NCBI GenBank assembly: GCA_009829735.1
Contig: CM020620.1
Coordinates: 19,132,020 to 19,196,019 of the forward strand
Reading direction: 5' to 3'
Length of the DNA stretch: 64,000 nucleotides
DNA from: Pyropia yezoensis
Lineage: Eukaryota; Rhodophyta; Bangiophyceae; Bangiales; Bangiaceae
Shown here: piece after piece, positions 50,914 to 62,811 of the stretch
Layout: each line of letters begins with the position of its first letter
How positions within the stretch are numbered: position 1 is the first letter of the stretch
Program-made: the position numbers and the translations under genes
The notes under the pieces: model-generated
The model's database searches: none
What the model was told of the DNA's origin: nothing
Seen by the model: only the letters and a program-made list of their open reading frames with translations

Positions 50914-51276
50914 TGTAGCACAATAGGAATCCGTCGCACGTCCACTCTCAGGGAACACTCACCAAGGGGGATCGGCACCAACGTCACCGGGAGGCCAAGG
51001 TTGCTGTCCTTGGAGCGCAAGCCACGGGACCAAGATGGGAGCCCAAATGGGAGGGGTTTGTTGTTCTACCTTGGCCGGCGGTGGATTCGCCGCCGGCCCC
51101 TTCGTTATAAACCCTCAGAGACACTACTAACTACCCTCCACCCCAAGAGGCAAGTCCCTCTGGTCATACGTAACATATAGATACCGTGACCAGTACGGAC
51201 TCTCAAATTGAAAGTTAAGGATTAGCAGTAGCCCCCCTAATATTAGGGTCACAATACGGACAACCATATTGCTACA
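50914..51276 (-). repeat. 3' LTR of element C
   Basis: 363 bp, the same length as 61172-61534. Contains GTTATAAACCC, a plausible TATA-like site, on the plus strand. Confidence 0.93.
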
Positions 51277-51288
51277 TATCCCCCCCTT
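51277..51288 (-). other. Polypurine tract of element C
   Basis: AAGGGGGGGATA on the minus strand directly precedes the 3' LTR. Confidence 0.7.
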
Positions 51289-51868
51289 AGATTCGGCCCG
51301 TCCTCGGGTCGAGTTGCATTCGGGTTACCGAATGTAAGTGGGTCGCGTGACCGTTTACCAGTCGGGTGGGGCTTTGCGCCCCGTCGCGACAGACACCCCT
51401 TTTCGAGGTTGTCTGAGGGGGGTGCCCCCCTTTGTGTTGTACACACACGATCCGTTTTCCGGACCGTTAAATTCCCGATGCGGGTTCTGTTCACGACCCC
51501 CCTTTCCGAGGGGTGGTGCAAGCGGATCCGCCACCAGGTGCCTGGTGGTAGGGGGGCCCCTCTCGTGTGGACGAGTGAGTGGGGGCGGGAACTGCCCGCG
51601 TTGCGTGTGGGCGGTTGGGGGTGACCCCCCTTGCCTACCCCGTGTGGGGGGGCGTGGCTCCGTCCCGCCCAGGTGCCTGGGTGGAGCGCGTTCGTAGCCC
51701 CGTGGGGCGCGGGTCGTCCCGCGCTGCCGTATCGCTCGTGCTGAGCTGTGTGGCTATAAGCGCGGGTGCCCGCGCTTCCCTGGCTCGTCCTGCGCGAGCG
51801 TTCCTTGTACCGGGTCGAGCCGGCCTCGGCTTTTCTGCACGGGGCGCCCCTGCTACCCCGGTTGCACC
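51289..51868 (+). other. Leader between 3' LTR and antisense ORF of element C
   Basis: 580 bp without a supported ORF. It precedes the antisense ORF on its own strand and would be its 5' UTR or promoter region. Confidence 0.4.
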
Positions 51869-54078
51869 ATGTCGGACCCCCAGGTACTCGGGGGCGAGGG
51901 CGACCTCCTGCCTGAGGAGGGGGAAGAGGTGATGGTGGACGACGTTCCCGTCTCCGCCACCGCCGCCGAGTGCTTCCTAGCGAGCTCGTCCGAGGACGAG
52001 GACGACCGGGTGACCGTTCGTGTGGCCCCGGAAGGCGCGCCGGGCGGGTTGTCGTCCGTGTGTAGCGGCACGACGGCTCCGTCGGGTGGCGGACAACCGC
52101 GTGCAGCGGTGGCTTCTACCGCTACTCCTCCGGCGGCCCGGATGGCTTCTGTCGCCGGTGCCGGCGTGGCTCTACCTCAAGACGGTGTCGCCGGCGTGGC
52201 GGATGGTGGTGGCGGCACCCCGGCCAGTCCGGCGGGTCAAGACGGCGCGGGTGCCCGCCCGGTTGGTGTGTCCGCTGCGGCGGGTAGCGGGTCTACCCGT
52301 GCTGCCCCCGTGGTACCCACGTCGGGTCCGGGTGTCGGCGATGCTCTGCCCGCGGTGCCGCGGACGCGTGACGGTCAAGAGGTATCTACCCCGATGGCAG
52401 TGGACTCCGGGAGTTACTCCGGGCGGGCGCCCGCCCTTCTTCTTCCTCCTCGGCCGCGTGCGCCTCCGGCGCCGGCCCCTCTGCCGGTGGGGCATCCCCC
52501 GGCGCCGCCGATTCTTCCTGGTCCTGCCCGGGTTGCCCCGTTGGGTGGCGGCGTCGCCGTGGCGGCGGGTCAACCCGCCCTGTCAATGTTCGACTTGGTG
52601 GCTCGGGTTCGAGGCCTGACTGTGCAAGAGTCAATGGAGTCCGATGGGCGGATGCGGGTGGACTTCCACCCGCCGCTTCCCCGTGGAGAGTCCTCCCGGC
52701 GCGTTAAGGTGGACCCGAGTTGGGAGCGGGAGTTGGTGCGGCTGGTCAACCAGCCGACCGCGGTGCGGGTGGAACACCATTGGATCCTGAGTCAGCCGGA
52801 CGACCGGCATGCGCAGCTCTGGCGCACCCGGGTGGGACGGGGTGAGGTCTACCTCGACCCCGCCTTCGGGGTATGCGACCTGATTGCTCCCGCGTTGCCG
52901 CGGGAGGTTGACTACCCGGCTAGTGCTCGGGGGATTGCGGCGGCGGCGGAGCCGGTTGCGTTTGGGGAGACGGTGGGCAGTACCGGTCGGTATCCCGACT
53001 TTGACTATTACCCGGGGGTATCCCCGTATCTGTCGTTGACGGCTCCCTACCCGCCTACCCTGCTTTCCGGTTTGACACCGGCTCCTGTCTCCGATACTTC
53101 GGGAGTGTGTTGGCCTCCCGGCCGGTCGGCCCGTTGCAGGGTACCTTCACCCTTGAGGTTACCCTCGGGCAGGCTTCCTCCTTCTTGCTGTCCGTCCGCC
53201 GGCAGGGTCGTCTGTTTCATCTTCCGACGGGTGTCCGTCGGCACATCGCGCAGTTGGGCGTGGACCTGATAGCCGCCAAGACCGGGTTGGCCCGGGAGTT
53301 CGAGGCCATGCTGGCTGTTCACGATGCCGTGAACTGGGCTGGGGTGTTGGCCCTTCCCCCGTACCGGGACCCGCAGGCTGGGGCTTCCCCCCTGCCTCGT
53401 CATTCGTTGCGTATCCGGCGTACTCAGCCGGGTGAGCCCAGTTGCCATGGGTGGGCATCCACCGAGGCTGTTGCTGACCTGGGTATTCCCATGGTTATCC
53501 ATGACCCTCTTCAGGTCCTTGCCCTGTGGTTCGGTAAACCGATACCGGCGGCGGTTGGCCGTCGTCCCCGAGAGTGGGGCTGTGCGGGTGGGGAGCGTGA
53601 GGTGTCCCGTCGTCGGGCGGAGTCCCGCCGGGGTTACGGTGGAGCCCCTTCGGTAGGGTCCTACCGGGCCTCGTATCAGGTGCCACCGGCTCCGGTGGTA
53701 GCCGTGTCGGCTCCTGTGGCTCCTCTGGCTGCGCCAGTGTCATTTCCCGCCCCTGTCCTACATGACGGGGGTCCCCGTCTCTGGTATGAGGGCGTTGACG
53801 CCCTTGTTGCCCGTGCAATGCGGGAGGGTCTCTCTGTTAGCTGGGGGGATATCCCCCCAAGTGCTGCGCTGGTTGGGTCAGCGCGTTGCTTCGGTGGCGT
53901 GCTTGACCGCCTCCAGAAAGCTCTGGAGGACGTGGAGGCTGGCCGCAGCACCCTCGTCCAGCTATGCACCGAGGTAGCTCGGGTGATTGACCGTCGTGAG
54001 ATTGCCGACCTGTGGAGCACGGAGGTATACGCGCTTACGCGTGAGTGGCCTCCCTCGGGCAGTGGGTCTACCCACTGA
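51869..54078 (+). pseudogene. Antisense accessory ORF of element C (about 736 codons, one frameshift)
   Basis: It opens at CACCATGTCG (MSDPQVLGGEGDLLPEE) and ends at 54078. The first frame carries a Pro/Ala-rich N-terminus and then YPDFDYYPGVSPYLSL; the frame changes between about 53060 and 53100, after which YFGSV and RRQGRLFHLPTGVRRHIAQL follow. FGSV and RR-x-G-x-L-[FW]-HLP are shared with the ORF in element A in the same order and spacing, and LHDGG after the linker matches LHDGR in A. The C-terminal helical block (VLDRLQKALEDVEAGRS) parallels those in A and B. It lies opposite to gag-pol between pol and the 3' LTR, as in A and B. No known domain. Confidence 0.75.
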
Positions 54079-54389
54079 GGAGTGCTATGGTTTGTGAGGG
54101 AGAGGGCCCCGGTAACCCTTATGATGGCCGGGTAGTAGTGAGTGTAAACTCATCCCCTTTGGGGGCATTGCTTGCCTCTGTTTGCTGCCCTGGGGAGTAC
54201 CCCTTCTGGCTCAGTGGTGCCTTGCCTCCCGTCCAACTTCTTCCGGTTGGTTCATGCTTGGGGAGGTCACCCTCCCTCACTTTGTGTCTTGGCTTGGGGA
54301 GGTCATCCTCCCGTGTAAGCCCCCTAGTTACTTCGATATTATCGAAGTTAGCCTTTACCTTTAAGTTAACTTATTAAGGATCGGGTTTT

Positions 54390-54502
54390 GCTTAGTTACC
54401 TAAGCTTGACTCTGCTTAGTTACCTAAGCTTGGTTCGACTTAGAAACCTAAGTCTGGTTTGACTTAGAAACCTAAGTCTGGTTTGACTTAGAAACCTAAG
54501 TC
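54390..54502. repeat. Five tandem palindromes between convergent ORFs of element C
   Basis: Two copies of GCTTAGTTACCTAAGC (54390-54405, 54414-54429) and three of GACTTAGAAACCTAAGTC (54438-54455, 54461-54478, 54485-54502) at about 24-bp spacing. Each can fold into a hairpin with a CTTAG/CTAAG stem. They lie between the antisense ORF end and the pol end. Confidence 0.9.
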
Positions 54503-54580
54503 TGCCGTAACCATGTCACACCCTACTTAGTAGGTATGAGCCTCACCCCCCAACAGCCGAAGTCGGTGTCGGTTGGGTTG

Positions 54581-57500
54581 TTACAGCAGGCGTCGTCGCC
54601 TCATGTAAGGCATGAGGAGTTGGCGGGGTATATTCGCCGCCTGTTCCCAGGTGGGTGAGTCGTATCCGACCCACATAACCTTGACGTACCAGGGTCCTGG
54701 TAGGTCCGGGTCGGTATGTCCGACCACGCTCTCTACTTGGTATGGAATCCCATCCGGTCCCACCGGGTCATCTGACCGGTGGGTTGTAAGAGCTTCATGT
54801 AGCAACCCAGCCGGTACCGGCTGAGGCTGTTCCGGCTTCGGAGCAGGTGTGACATCATTCACACTGATGCGTTGGATCTCCGTATCGGAGTGTAAGATAA
54901 CAGAGTGGTCATCTCTGTGGAGAATCTGGTACGGTCCTTTGACCGGTTGCATGAGCTTGTTCCCCCAGAACTTCTGGTGTCTGATGTAGACCCAGTCACC
55001 TGTTGTCAGGGTAGCGTTGCGCACCCGTAGTCGGGCGTCGAAGTTCTTCTTGTATCGAAGTTGTGTTCTGTCAAGGGCACCCTTGAGCTTCGGTATCATC
55101 CACGATAGCTTGGCCAACCAAGCTAGGTGGATACGTTCGGCCGGTCGGTCTTTCGGTGTATCATACCGAGTGCACCTGCCTGGCGGCAGCGTCAGGTTAC
55201 CGACGCCTAGTGGCATGACCCACTCGAGCGGAGCGATGTTTGTGCTCCGATGTGGCCTGGCATTGTATGCCAGGGTGAGTACGGACAGAAGCCTGTCCCA
55301 AGTGTTCGTGTGCTCGGCCACGTAGCACTGTAGCATCTTGACGATGGTGCGGTTGAACCGCTCCACCTGCCCGTTGGTTTGCGGGTGGTAGTCGGATGCC
55401 CGACGTGGTTCGATCCCGAACATGCCCATGACCTTAGTGCAGAATGCGGACGTCAGGTTTGCTCCGTTGTCGGAGAGGAGTTGTTTCATGACTCCGTATG
55501 CACTGATCCAGTGGTCAACCACTGCGTTCATAATCGTGTATGCCGTATCATTCGGGATGGCTGCTGCTCGTGACAGCTTGGTGAAGCGGTCCGACATGAC
55601 CAGGATGTACCTGTTCCCTTCTTCCGTTACCGGAAGTGGCCCGAGTATGTCGATAGCGACTTGCTCGTTGGGCCCATCAGGTGGGAACAGTTCCATGGCA
55701 GACGCCTGCCTGTGTAGACTCATGCGGTTACGTGCACAGGGGTGGCATCCCCTTACGTGGTCGACCACGTCGACGGCCATTGCTGGCCATTAGAAGAACC
55801 TTTGCATTGCTGCGAACACACGTGAACCCCCCGGGTGTCCGGCTGTGGGGCTCTCGTATTCTCGTTCCATGACGGCTTGCCGTAAGGACACAGGAGCCAC
55901 GACTTGATGTCGTCCATCGGCGGGTGGCCGCCGGTATATGAGTCCGTCTTCATTCCCGGAGAAGATGCCGGCCGTGCCGGCCAGGAGGTTAGCGCGATGA
56001 CGTCTACAGTCGTCGTCATTGGCTTGTGCCTCGCGGAAGTCCGCGAGGGTCAGTGGGCATGCTCGGTGTGCCATGGTATGGTCAACCATACCCTGGGTAG
56101 CATTACCCACCATGCACACCGGTACCACAGGGATGTCTTCGTCCACCGGGCGGGTATCCCCGCTCGGGGTGTCGAGTCGAGACAATGCGTCTCCGAGATG
56201 GTGGGTTGACCCAGCCTTATACACGGTACGGTAGTCGTGCTCGGCCATCTTCAGCCTCCATCGGGCTAGCCTCCCATGGCTACCGGAATCCTTGTCACCA
56301 AGGTTGAGGAGCCATCGTAGGGGTTCGTGGTCGGACCTCACGATGAACCTGGAGCCCTCCAGGTATGGACGGAGCAGTTGCACTGCCCATATAACTCCGA
56401 GGCATTCACGCTCGGTGGCACTATAGTTACGCTCAGCCGGGTTGAGTGTCCGGCTGAAGTACCCTACCGGACGTAGGTCCGGGATAGCGTTATCGGAACC
56501 GATCAACGTCTCTCCCTGTAACAGGGTGCATCCCACTTGTGTATCGCACGCATCGACATCGATCACGAAGGTACCCCGTCTGTGCGGGAACGCAAGGACG
56601 GGTGGGGATAGTAGGGCTCGCTTCAGCGACTCGAATGCCTCCTCTTCGCTGGGCGAAGAGGGTTGGAGTACCTTGGGCAAGGTACTGCTCGTAAGAACCC
56701 TTAACGGTTTAGCTATCCGAGCGAAGTCCTTGACGAACCGTCGGTATACGTTGCACATTCCCAGGAAGCTCTTGAGCTGCGTCTGGGTGTTAGGGAACCG
56801 GGCATCCCGGAGTGCCCGGGTATTGGCTTCGAGTACCCCTAGTTTACCAGGGGTTATCTGGTGGCCCAGATACTCGACCGTCTGTTGGAAGAAGGCGCAC
56901 TTCTTCAGACGCAGGGTTACCCCGGCGTTACGCAAGAGGGTGAGTACCTCGTCAGCATGTTGCACATGGTCATCCATGTTACGCGAGAAGACGATGACGT
57001 CATCGAGGTACACTAGGCAGTTACGCCACTTCACCCCCGACAGTATAATGTCGATAGCCCGCTGGAATGTAGCGGGGGCGTTGGACAATCCGAAGGGCAT
57101 CCTTAGGAACTCGTACACTCCACTGTGACAGACGAATGCCGTCTTGGGAATATCCTAGTCCGCCACCGGGATCTGCCAGTATCCGGCATTGCAGTCGATG
57201 GTGGTAAACACCGTAGCTTCCCCCAGGGAGTCGATGCATTCATCCATCCTTGGTAAAGGGTATGAGTCTTTCTTGGTAACCAAGTTGAGGCGTCGATAAT
57301 CGATGCAAAACCGAGGGGTTTGATCCTTCTTCGGTACGATAACGACTGGGGCACCCCACTCCGACATCGAAGGTCGGATCACCTTAGCTTCACTCAACCT
57401 CTTCACTTCTCCATCAACGATCTCTCGTTGCATAGGTCCCGCTCGGTGCGGTTGTGACCGGGCGGGGCGTGCGCCTGGTACCAGGTCAATACGATGTTGG

Positions 57501-58847
57501 GTTGCCCCAATGGTACCCAAGGCCCCGCCTGTCCACATGACGTCATGCTTTCTTAGCATCCGTCGTACCCCTTCAGCTACCGAAGGGGGAAGGTGGTCGA
57601 GGTTAGCCTCGGCCAGTGCCTTCAAGGCTTCTTGGTCCTTTGGCGGCATGTCCGCCGGAGCCGCCGATGGGCTAGGCTTCCCGTCATCGGGTTGCTGTCG
57701 CTCGGTGGTCTCTGCGGCCGCCAGCACCTCAAGTGGTTCCACTTGACCTTCCTTGTCAGGGGTAAGGATATCTCCTTCGTAGAGCTCGGCAATCCCGAGG
57801 ATAGTTCCCTTCGGGAGGGTGACTGCCTTACGGCGATAGTTTGCCATCACTAGGAGGGACGACCCTCCTGCTGGGAGGTCTATGAGACCGTTGGCCATGG
57901 TCAACCCATGGCGCTTGTACGTCCGCAGGTTGGACCGGACTCTGCAGATGCCTGCGAGGTCGCAGTTAACCGGGAGGACTGTCTCCGACAACGGCTCAAA
58001 GCGAGTTCGCTTGGCCAACCGAAGTGCCTTCGGCTCGACGCTTGCGTACACCTCAGCCACGTTAACGTGGCTCCCTTGCAGCGTCAGGTCCCTGACGACG
58101 TATGTCGTGTCTATGTCCTCGCTTCGCCCCGTCTGCTTCTTGAAGCTCGACGGTCCTCCGGCCTGGCCGGATTGCATCAACGTGAACGTTGATGAAGGTG
58201 CACCCCAGTATGCAGGGCACCGATAGGGTCTCACACACCAGGAAGTCGACTTCCGTGGTGAGTTCCCCGATGGTAACCCGCAGCGACATCGCTGCGGTCG
58301 TACGAATGAGGCGACCATTCGCGCCCTTGATGGTGGGTCCCCGAGTCACTCTGACTCGCGGCAGCCACTTGTCCGGGAGGGTGTCCTTCCGGATAAGGTT
58401 GGGTCCAGCCCCTGTATCCAGTACAGGATAGTACGATCGTGTCGACTGGGGGTCAACCCCCAGTGTAGCTGATACCTTGAAGTTCTCCAAGGTGAACAGT
58501 ACGTGGCCTACACCGATATCCGGTGTAGCTCGGGCATCCTGAACAGGGCCCTTGTCTGGTTCCATGTGACGGGGCTTCCCGTCCTCTCCTCCCAACCTTG
58601 GGGGTTGGTCATCAATCCCCTGACGCCGTGTCGTCGGGGCCGGAAGGTGTACCCGGGGGTTGATGCGGCGTCGGCTCAACCGCGCTCTCCGTGGGGCTAT
58701 CCCCGCGGTACTCCGGGGTGGCTTGCTTGGGTTACCCCAGCGCCCCCCGGTCATCCTTCCTCTTACTCGTTTCCCGCCCTTGGTAGGGTGCCATCCGCCG
58801 GGACATCCGGCTGAGGAGGTGCCTCCTCGACGGCCAGTACTCCACAT
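54581..58847 (-). pseudogene. pol of element C: protease, RT, RNase H, integrase, chromodomain; broken
   Basis: Protease (LDTGAGPNLI, near 58420), RT (TTIDCNAGYWQIPVAD near 57200, YLDD near 57005), RNase H (DVDACDTQVGC near 56550; ATERECLGVIWA), integrase (IDILGPLP near 55650, LSDNGANLTS near 55460, NGQVERFNRT near 55370) and a C-terminal chromodomain (YQVESVVGHTDPDLPGPWY...SPTWEQ, near 54750-54640). A frameshift near 58140 separates protease from RT, and single stops TAG at 57155-57157 and TAA at 55790-55792 interrupt an otherwise continuous frame. Catalytic residues are kept, so only a few changes have silenced it. The second integrase motif reads DNGAN rather than the DNGPQ of A and B. Confidence 0.9.
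58734..58775 (-). promoter_or_regulatory. -1 frameshift signal of element C: GGGAAAC plus hairpin
   Basis: G GGA AAC GAG TAA on the minus strand puts GGGAAAC (58769-58775) two codons before the gag stop. Downstream, CCGGGG can pair with CCCCGG further on, enclosing a GGGTAACCC hairpin. The protease frame is the -1 frame of gag and overlaps gag by 85 nt. Confidence 0.78.
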
Positions 58848-60946
58848 GGAGCTGGCTGCCTACCCGGTGCGGGTCCGGGTGCTCTGGGGGGATAACCCCC
58901 GGTGGATGCCTTGCGTTGCGCCGCTGCCCTCCGAGACTCCTCGGGGATGAGTGGGCAGGAAGAAACCCAGTGCTGGGGATCCCCACACAACATACATCCG
59001 GACGTGCCGGTCCTCCCTTGAGTTCGCATCGGGGTGGCCCCGTAGCTGCGGTTGCCTCCCTCGGGCGCCCGAGTGCCTGCTCCCTGGTAGGCCTTGGGTC
59101 CTTGGGTCAACCGGAACATGGACTCCCCCAACCGATTGGGTCGGCCCGCAATCTGCGGAGGTGCCTCCGTGCGCACCGCCCATGTTGGCAAGGGCTGGTG
59201 AGGGTTACCCGTCACCGGGGTGTACCCCGTAGTCCGCACATACGGGACGCGCCGTCCCGCTCCTTCGTTGACCTGGAACTGGGTTCCAGCCGGGGCGATG
59301 TACGCTACCGTACCATGCTCATCAATCACCGGCGTCGCCGGTAGCAACAGGTGGCCCTGTTGGTCGACTAGAGGTTCATCCTCACCAATAGGGGGATGAT
59401 CGGTCGCCACCAGTACTGGTGCGGCCTTACGTTCCACCTTCTGTTGCCTCGGTACCGGGGTAAGACTGGGCTTGCCTCCCTCACCCTTGGGCTTCGGTGC
59501 CAAGGCACATTCCGGGTGTAGAACCCGGTAGGCGTCCCCTAGGGACTTGCACATATGCATCAGTCGACTGAAGTTGGTCCGCGCCGTATTGGCTCCCCGA
59601 GCGGATATCCGCACGTAGTTGGGTACTCCTGCGAACAGGATGGCCCGTAGCTCCCCCTCTCCGAGGAGCTTCCCCAGCTCGTAGTCGAGCTCTTGGATCC
59701 GGCGTCCAAACATCTCCTCATCCTCCCAGCTCTGGGCGGTGGCAGTGCGAAGGGCCCGATAGTGGTCTTCGCACTTGTCCTCACTGAGGTAGCTGCTCAG
59801 CAGCTCCTTGAGAATCCCACGGTAGTCCATGGGGGTGGCCGCGACCCTCATTCCCGGCATCGGGGATGCCTGGCGAAGAATGCCTCGCACCCGTTCATCA
59901 ACAAAGAACGGGAGGATCTCCAGGGCCAGCCCCTCGTTGACGAGCGCCTTGTCCGCGGCTGCCTTGAAGCTAGTCAAGAAGCCGATGACTGCCAACGGGC
60001 GTCCGTTGGGGCCCCCGAACATAGGGACTCCCTTCATAAGGGTCTGCATAGAGCGAATCGCTCGGTGCGACGTATTACGCATCGATTCCGATACGGTGGT
60101 AGATCGGTCCTCCAAACGATAACGTTCCGGAGTAAGAACCGACCGGAAGACCTCGTTAACGATCTCCGTGTCAGCGTCCTGGGTATCCAGTCGCTTAGCC
60201 AGTTGGTGAGCAAACTCATCGGACTCCATCCGCTTCAGTAGGCTCGCAGTTACCTGCGCGGTCATAGCTTCCACCACTGAAGATGGTACTTCAGGCGTCG
60301 GCACCTCGGGAACCCGAGTTGCCTGGCCTCCTTCGTCGTGGGGGTACTGTGAGAGGGTACCCCCTCCCCCAATAACCGACTCTCCACCGGCGTAAGTATC
60401 CGCCGGGTCGTGTCCGCGGAGTCCGCTTCGGGTGCTCCGAGCGTATCGCTCCGTGTGACTCCGTTCCAACTCTGCCGACGAGTCGGATCCATACCCCATT
60501 GTGTCCGGGGGTCGTCCGGGAGTTGCTGCGCCGGGGTCGACCCCGGTGGACTCCGAAAGTAGTCCGGCCGGTTCAAACCGTACCGGTGTGGGAGGAACAC
60601 GACGGGGTCCCGTCGTGTGGCGTGTTGACATCAACACTGCCATTGCGTCCTCCGTCCGCTCTTGACGAGCGTCGAGTCCGGAAAACCGGGCCTCGATGCG
60701 GGCCAATGATGCCATCAGGGAATCCCCTGGTGAAGGAGGCGGCGGAGTGAGGTCGTTCGATGACAGTTGAGGCGGGCCCCCGCCTCCTGCCGTCCGAGCC
60801 GTACCAAACGTCGATCCGGCACCGGAAAGCATTGGCGTCTCAATGTTGTCGATCGGGTTCCCGATCCCGGTTCCCGTAGTCACCTCCGGGGTCGGCGTCG
60901 ACGCCGATCCGTCATCTTGAACGTTCCCCGTCTCTTGGGTAGACAT
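58763..60946 (-). CDS. gag polyprotein of element C
   Basis: 727 aa from ATG 60946 (MSTQETGNVQDDG). The N-terminus is Ser/Thr/Pro-rich; the middle is the gag core with FGGPNGRPLAVIGFLTSF near 60020-59970; a CCHC knuckle CMLCGDPQHWVSSC lies near 58980-58940. It ends PRAGNE, sharing the GNE-stop with A and B because of the frameshift heptamer. No stop or indel interrupts it, in contrast to pol. It would form the particle and package RNA; without pol it could still act in trans. Confidence 0.9.
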   Translation of the reverse strand: MSTQETGNVQDDGSASTPTPEVTTGTGIGNPIDNIETPMLSGAGSTFGTARTAGGGGPPQLSSNDLTPPPPSPGDSLMASLARIEARFSGLDARQERTEDAMAVLMSTRHTTGPRRVPPTPVRFEPAGLLSESTGVDPGAATPGRPPDTMGYGSDSSAELERSHTERYARSTRSGLRGHDPADTYAGGESVIGGGGTLSQYPHDEGGQATRVPEVPTPEVPSSVVEAMTAQVTASLLKRMESDEFAHQLAKRLDTQDADTEIVNEVFRSVLTPERYRLEDRSTTVSESMRNTSHRAIRSMQTLMKGVPMFGGPNGRPLAVIGFLTSFKAAADKALVNEGLALEILPFFVDERVRGILRQASPMPGMRVAATPMDYRGILKELLSSYLSEDKCEDHYRALRTATAQSWEDEEMFGRRIQELDYELGKLLGEGELRAILFAGVPNYVRISARGANTARTNFSRLMHMCKSLGDAYRVLHPECALAPKPKGEGGKPSLTPVPRQQKVERKAAPVLVATDHPPIGEDEPLVDQQGHLLLPATPVIDEHGTVAYIAPAGTQFQVNEGAGRRVPYVRTTGYTPVTGNPHQPLPTWAVRTEAPPQIAGRPNRLGESMFRLTQGPKAYQGAGTRAPEGGNRSYGATPMRTQGRTGTSGCMLCGDPQHWVSSCPLIPEESRRAAAQRKASTGGYPPRAPGPAPGRQPAPCGVLAVEEAPPQPDVPADGTLPRAGNE

Positions 60947-61152
60947 AGTCACAATCAGTCAACCGACGTAACAATCACCACGAATAAGAGAGCGAGGGGG
61001 TAGATTGGGGAGAGTAACAGTAGATCACAGTCACAGGTAAAAGCTCAACACAATCGATCAGGTTGCAACACCACGAGTACAAGAAAAGGACCGGATCCCT
61101 ATCCGTGTGCCAGGGCCGAAGACGGCGTCACCACAAGGGTGACGGAAACCCG

Positions 61153-61170
61153 TCCCCTGCTGCTCCACCA
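61153..61170 (-). other. Primer binding site of element C
   Basis: TGGTGGAGCAGCAGGGGA on the minus strand, one base after the 5' LTR; identical in A and B. Confidence 0.82.
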
Positions 61171-61171
61171 A

Positions 61172-61534
61172 TGTAGCACAATAGGAATCCGTCGCACGTC
61201 CACTCTCAGGGAACACTCACCAAGGGGGATCGGCACCAACGTCACCGGGAGGCCAAGGTTGCTGTCCTTGGAGCGCAAGCCACGGGACCAAGATGGGTGC
61301 CCAAATGGGAGGGGTTTGTTGTTCTGCCTTGGCCAGCGGTGGATTCGCCGCCGGCCCCCTCGTTATAAACCCTCAGAGACACTACTAACTACCATCCACC
61401 CCAAGAGGCAAGTCCCTCTGGTCATACGTAACATATAGATACCGTGACCAGTACGGACTCTCAAATTGAAAGTTAAGGATTAGAAGTAGCCCCCCTAATG
61501 TGAGGGTCACAATACGGACAACCATATTGCTACA
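61172..61534 (-). repeat. 5' LTR of element C
   Basis: 363 bp, paired with 50914-51276; next to the primer binding site. Confidence 0.93.
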
Positions 61535-61539
61535 CCCCC
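61535..61539. other. Target-site duplication of element C, right copy
   Basis: CCCCC directly after the right LTR, matching 50909-50913. Confidence 0.75.
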
Positions 61540-62100
61540 ACAGGCATGCAGGCGCGCCCACACACGCCGGGCCAAGCCCCCCCCTCGTGCACGCACAAAA
61601 AATACAGGTGCACTCACACGAGCCAGGGGTACGCACGAGCAGCGCCTGCCACACAGGTCGCCGACAGGCCAGCAGGGCGCCGCCAGCACGCAGGCAACGC
61701 AGAGAATCTCGCCCCCGAAGGCGCCAATCAACCACCCGTGTGATACGCAATCACAGGTGTCGTGCAATCCCGCGCAATAATTGGCCAGCACCTGGCAATC
61801 CATAGCCGCGGCCGCAAGCACGCAGTAGATACGATGAAATCAGCCACACTTCCCCCTTTCCATCTCGGAGGGCTTTGAGGCCGCGGCAGCACGGATGATC
61901 TACTGCTGGATACGGTTGTTTTCTTCCCCGGTCGTCAAGATGCGCTCGAGCGCAGTGTGGGAGATTGGGCCGGAATTCGGTACCAATACTTTGGAGATTC
62001 GGGTCAAGTAGACTCGACCGGAAGTCGAAATTCACCCGACACACGATGGTGAGACTTTTGACTTCTGGACGGAAATTCGACTAGGACTTCCGACATACTA
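61540..62100. other. Unassigned sequence between elements C and E
   Basis: No supported gene. 61995-62095 has imperfect inverted copies of GGAAGTCGAAATTC-like sequence. Confidence 0.4.
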
Positions 62101-62494
62101 GAGCAGGGTAATGCTGCTGGTATTTGTTTCTTGGGATTTTTGCACGGGAGCCAGACGGATTTCTACGCTTTGAGTGCTTTGCATGTGGAGTGATATGATT
62201 GGTTTGTTTGAGGGTTCATTTTCTGAGTGTTTTGAGGGGTTGCGTGAGCGTGTGAGAAGGGTTGATAAGGAGGGACAGCAAGGCGGGGAGAGCCCACCTT
62301 GGCTGAAAAAGCAAGTAAACACCGTCTGGCTCCAACACATCTTGTTCGTGCCTTGGTGAGTTGACCCGCTCACCACACGCAAGTCGCGTGTTCGGCTGTG
62401 TGGAGGTGCTTGCTTCCGGTTTCCCAAGTTGGGATATCGACAATACTCCTCGTCCTTCCCTGACTCGGGCTTGGTGGTTGGGAGTACTGCTACA
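62101..62494 (+). repeat. 5' LTR of element E, left end not found
   Basis: The stretch ends TACTGCTACA just before a primer binding site, the same end as the LTR of C (TTGCTACA). I could not find its left boundary, so the start given is nominal. Confidence 0.45.
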
Positions 62495-62496
62495 GT

Positions 62497-62514
62497 TGGT
62501 GGATCAGCGGGGGA
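62497..62514 (+). other. Primer binding site of element E
   Basis: TGGTGGATCAGCGGGGGA matches 16 of 18 bases of the site shared by A, B and C. Confidence 0.65.
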
Positions 62515-62811
62515 GCGGATATCGACTTTGGTACCTCCCTTGACCGGAGACGGGACCAAGTTGGCCCCTCTCCCCTTTCGGCACCGAGACTTCCGGTGAC
62601 ACGATCGACTCGCCTACGTTCCGAGCGTTCGCTGGGTGACGAGGTTGGCCACCGTGAGTCTTGGTGGGAGACCCGGAGTTTCGGGAAACCTCACCGCCTT
62701 CCTTGAGGCAGGTGGAGGCGTGGAACGTGCTCTAGGAACTCCCTAGCTGACGATCCCCGACTCTGGACACCGTTTGGTCGTTTTGGTTGACTCCACGTGA
62801 TTCTTGTGGAG

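Larger units (their letters stand above)
50914..61534 (-). mobile_element. Ty3/gypsy LTR retrotransposon C (chromovirus-like)
   Basis: 10.6 kb with 363-bp LTRs (TGTAGCA...TTGCTACA) differing at about eight positions by eye and a CCCCC duplication. Minus-strand order: 5' LTR (61172-61534), primer binding site, intact gag, frameshift signal, damaged pol with chromodomain, a block of palindromes, a plus-strand antisense ORF, purine tract, 3' LTR (50914-51276). Confidence 0.93.

Noticed and set aside
54390-54502. CRISPR-like array
   Set aside because: Spacers of 5-8 nt between palindromes are far too short; repeats are of two different types.
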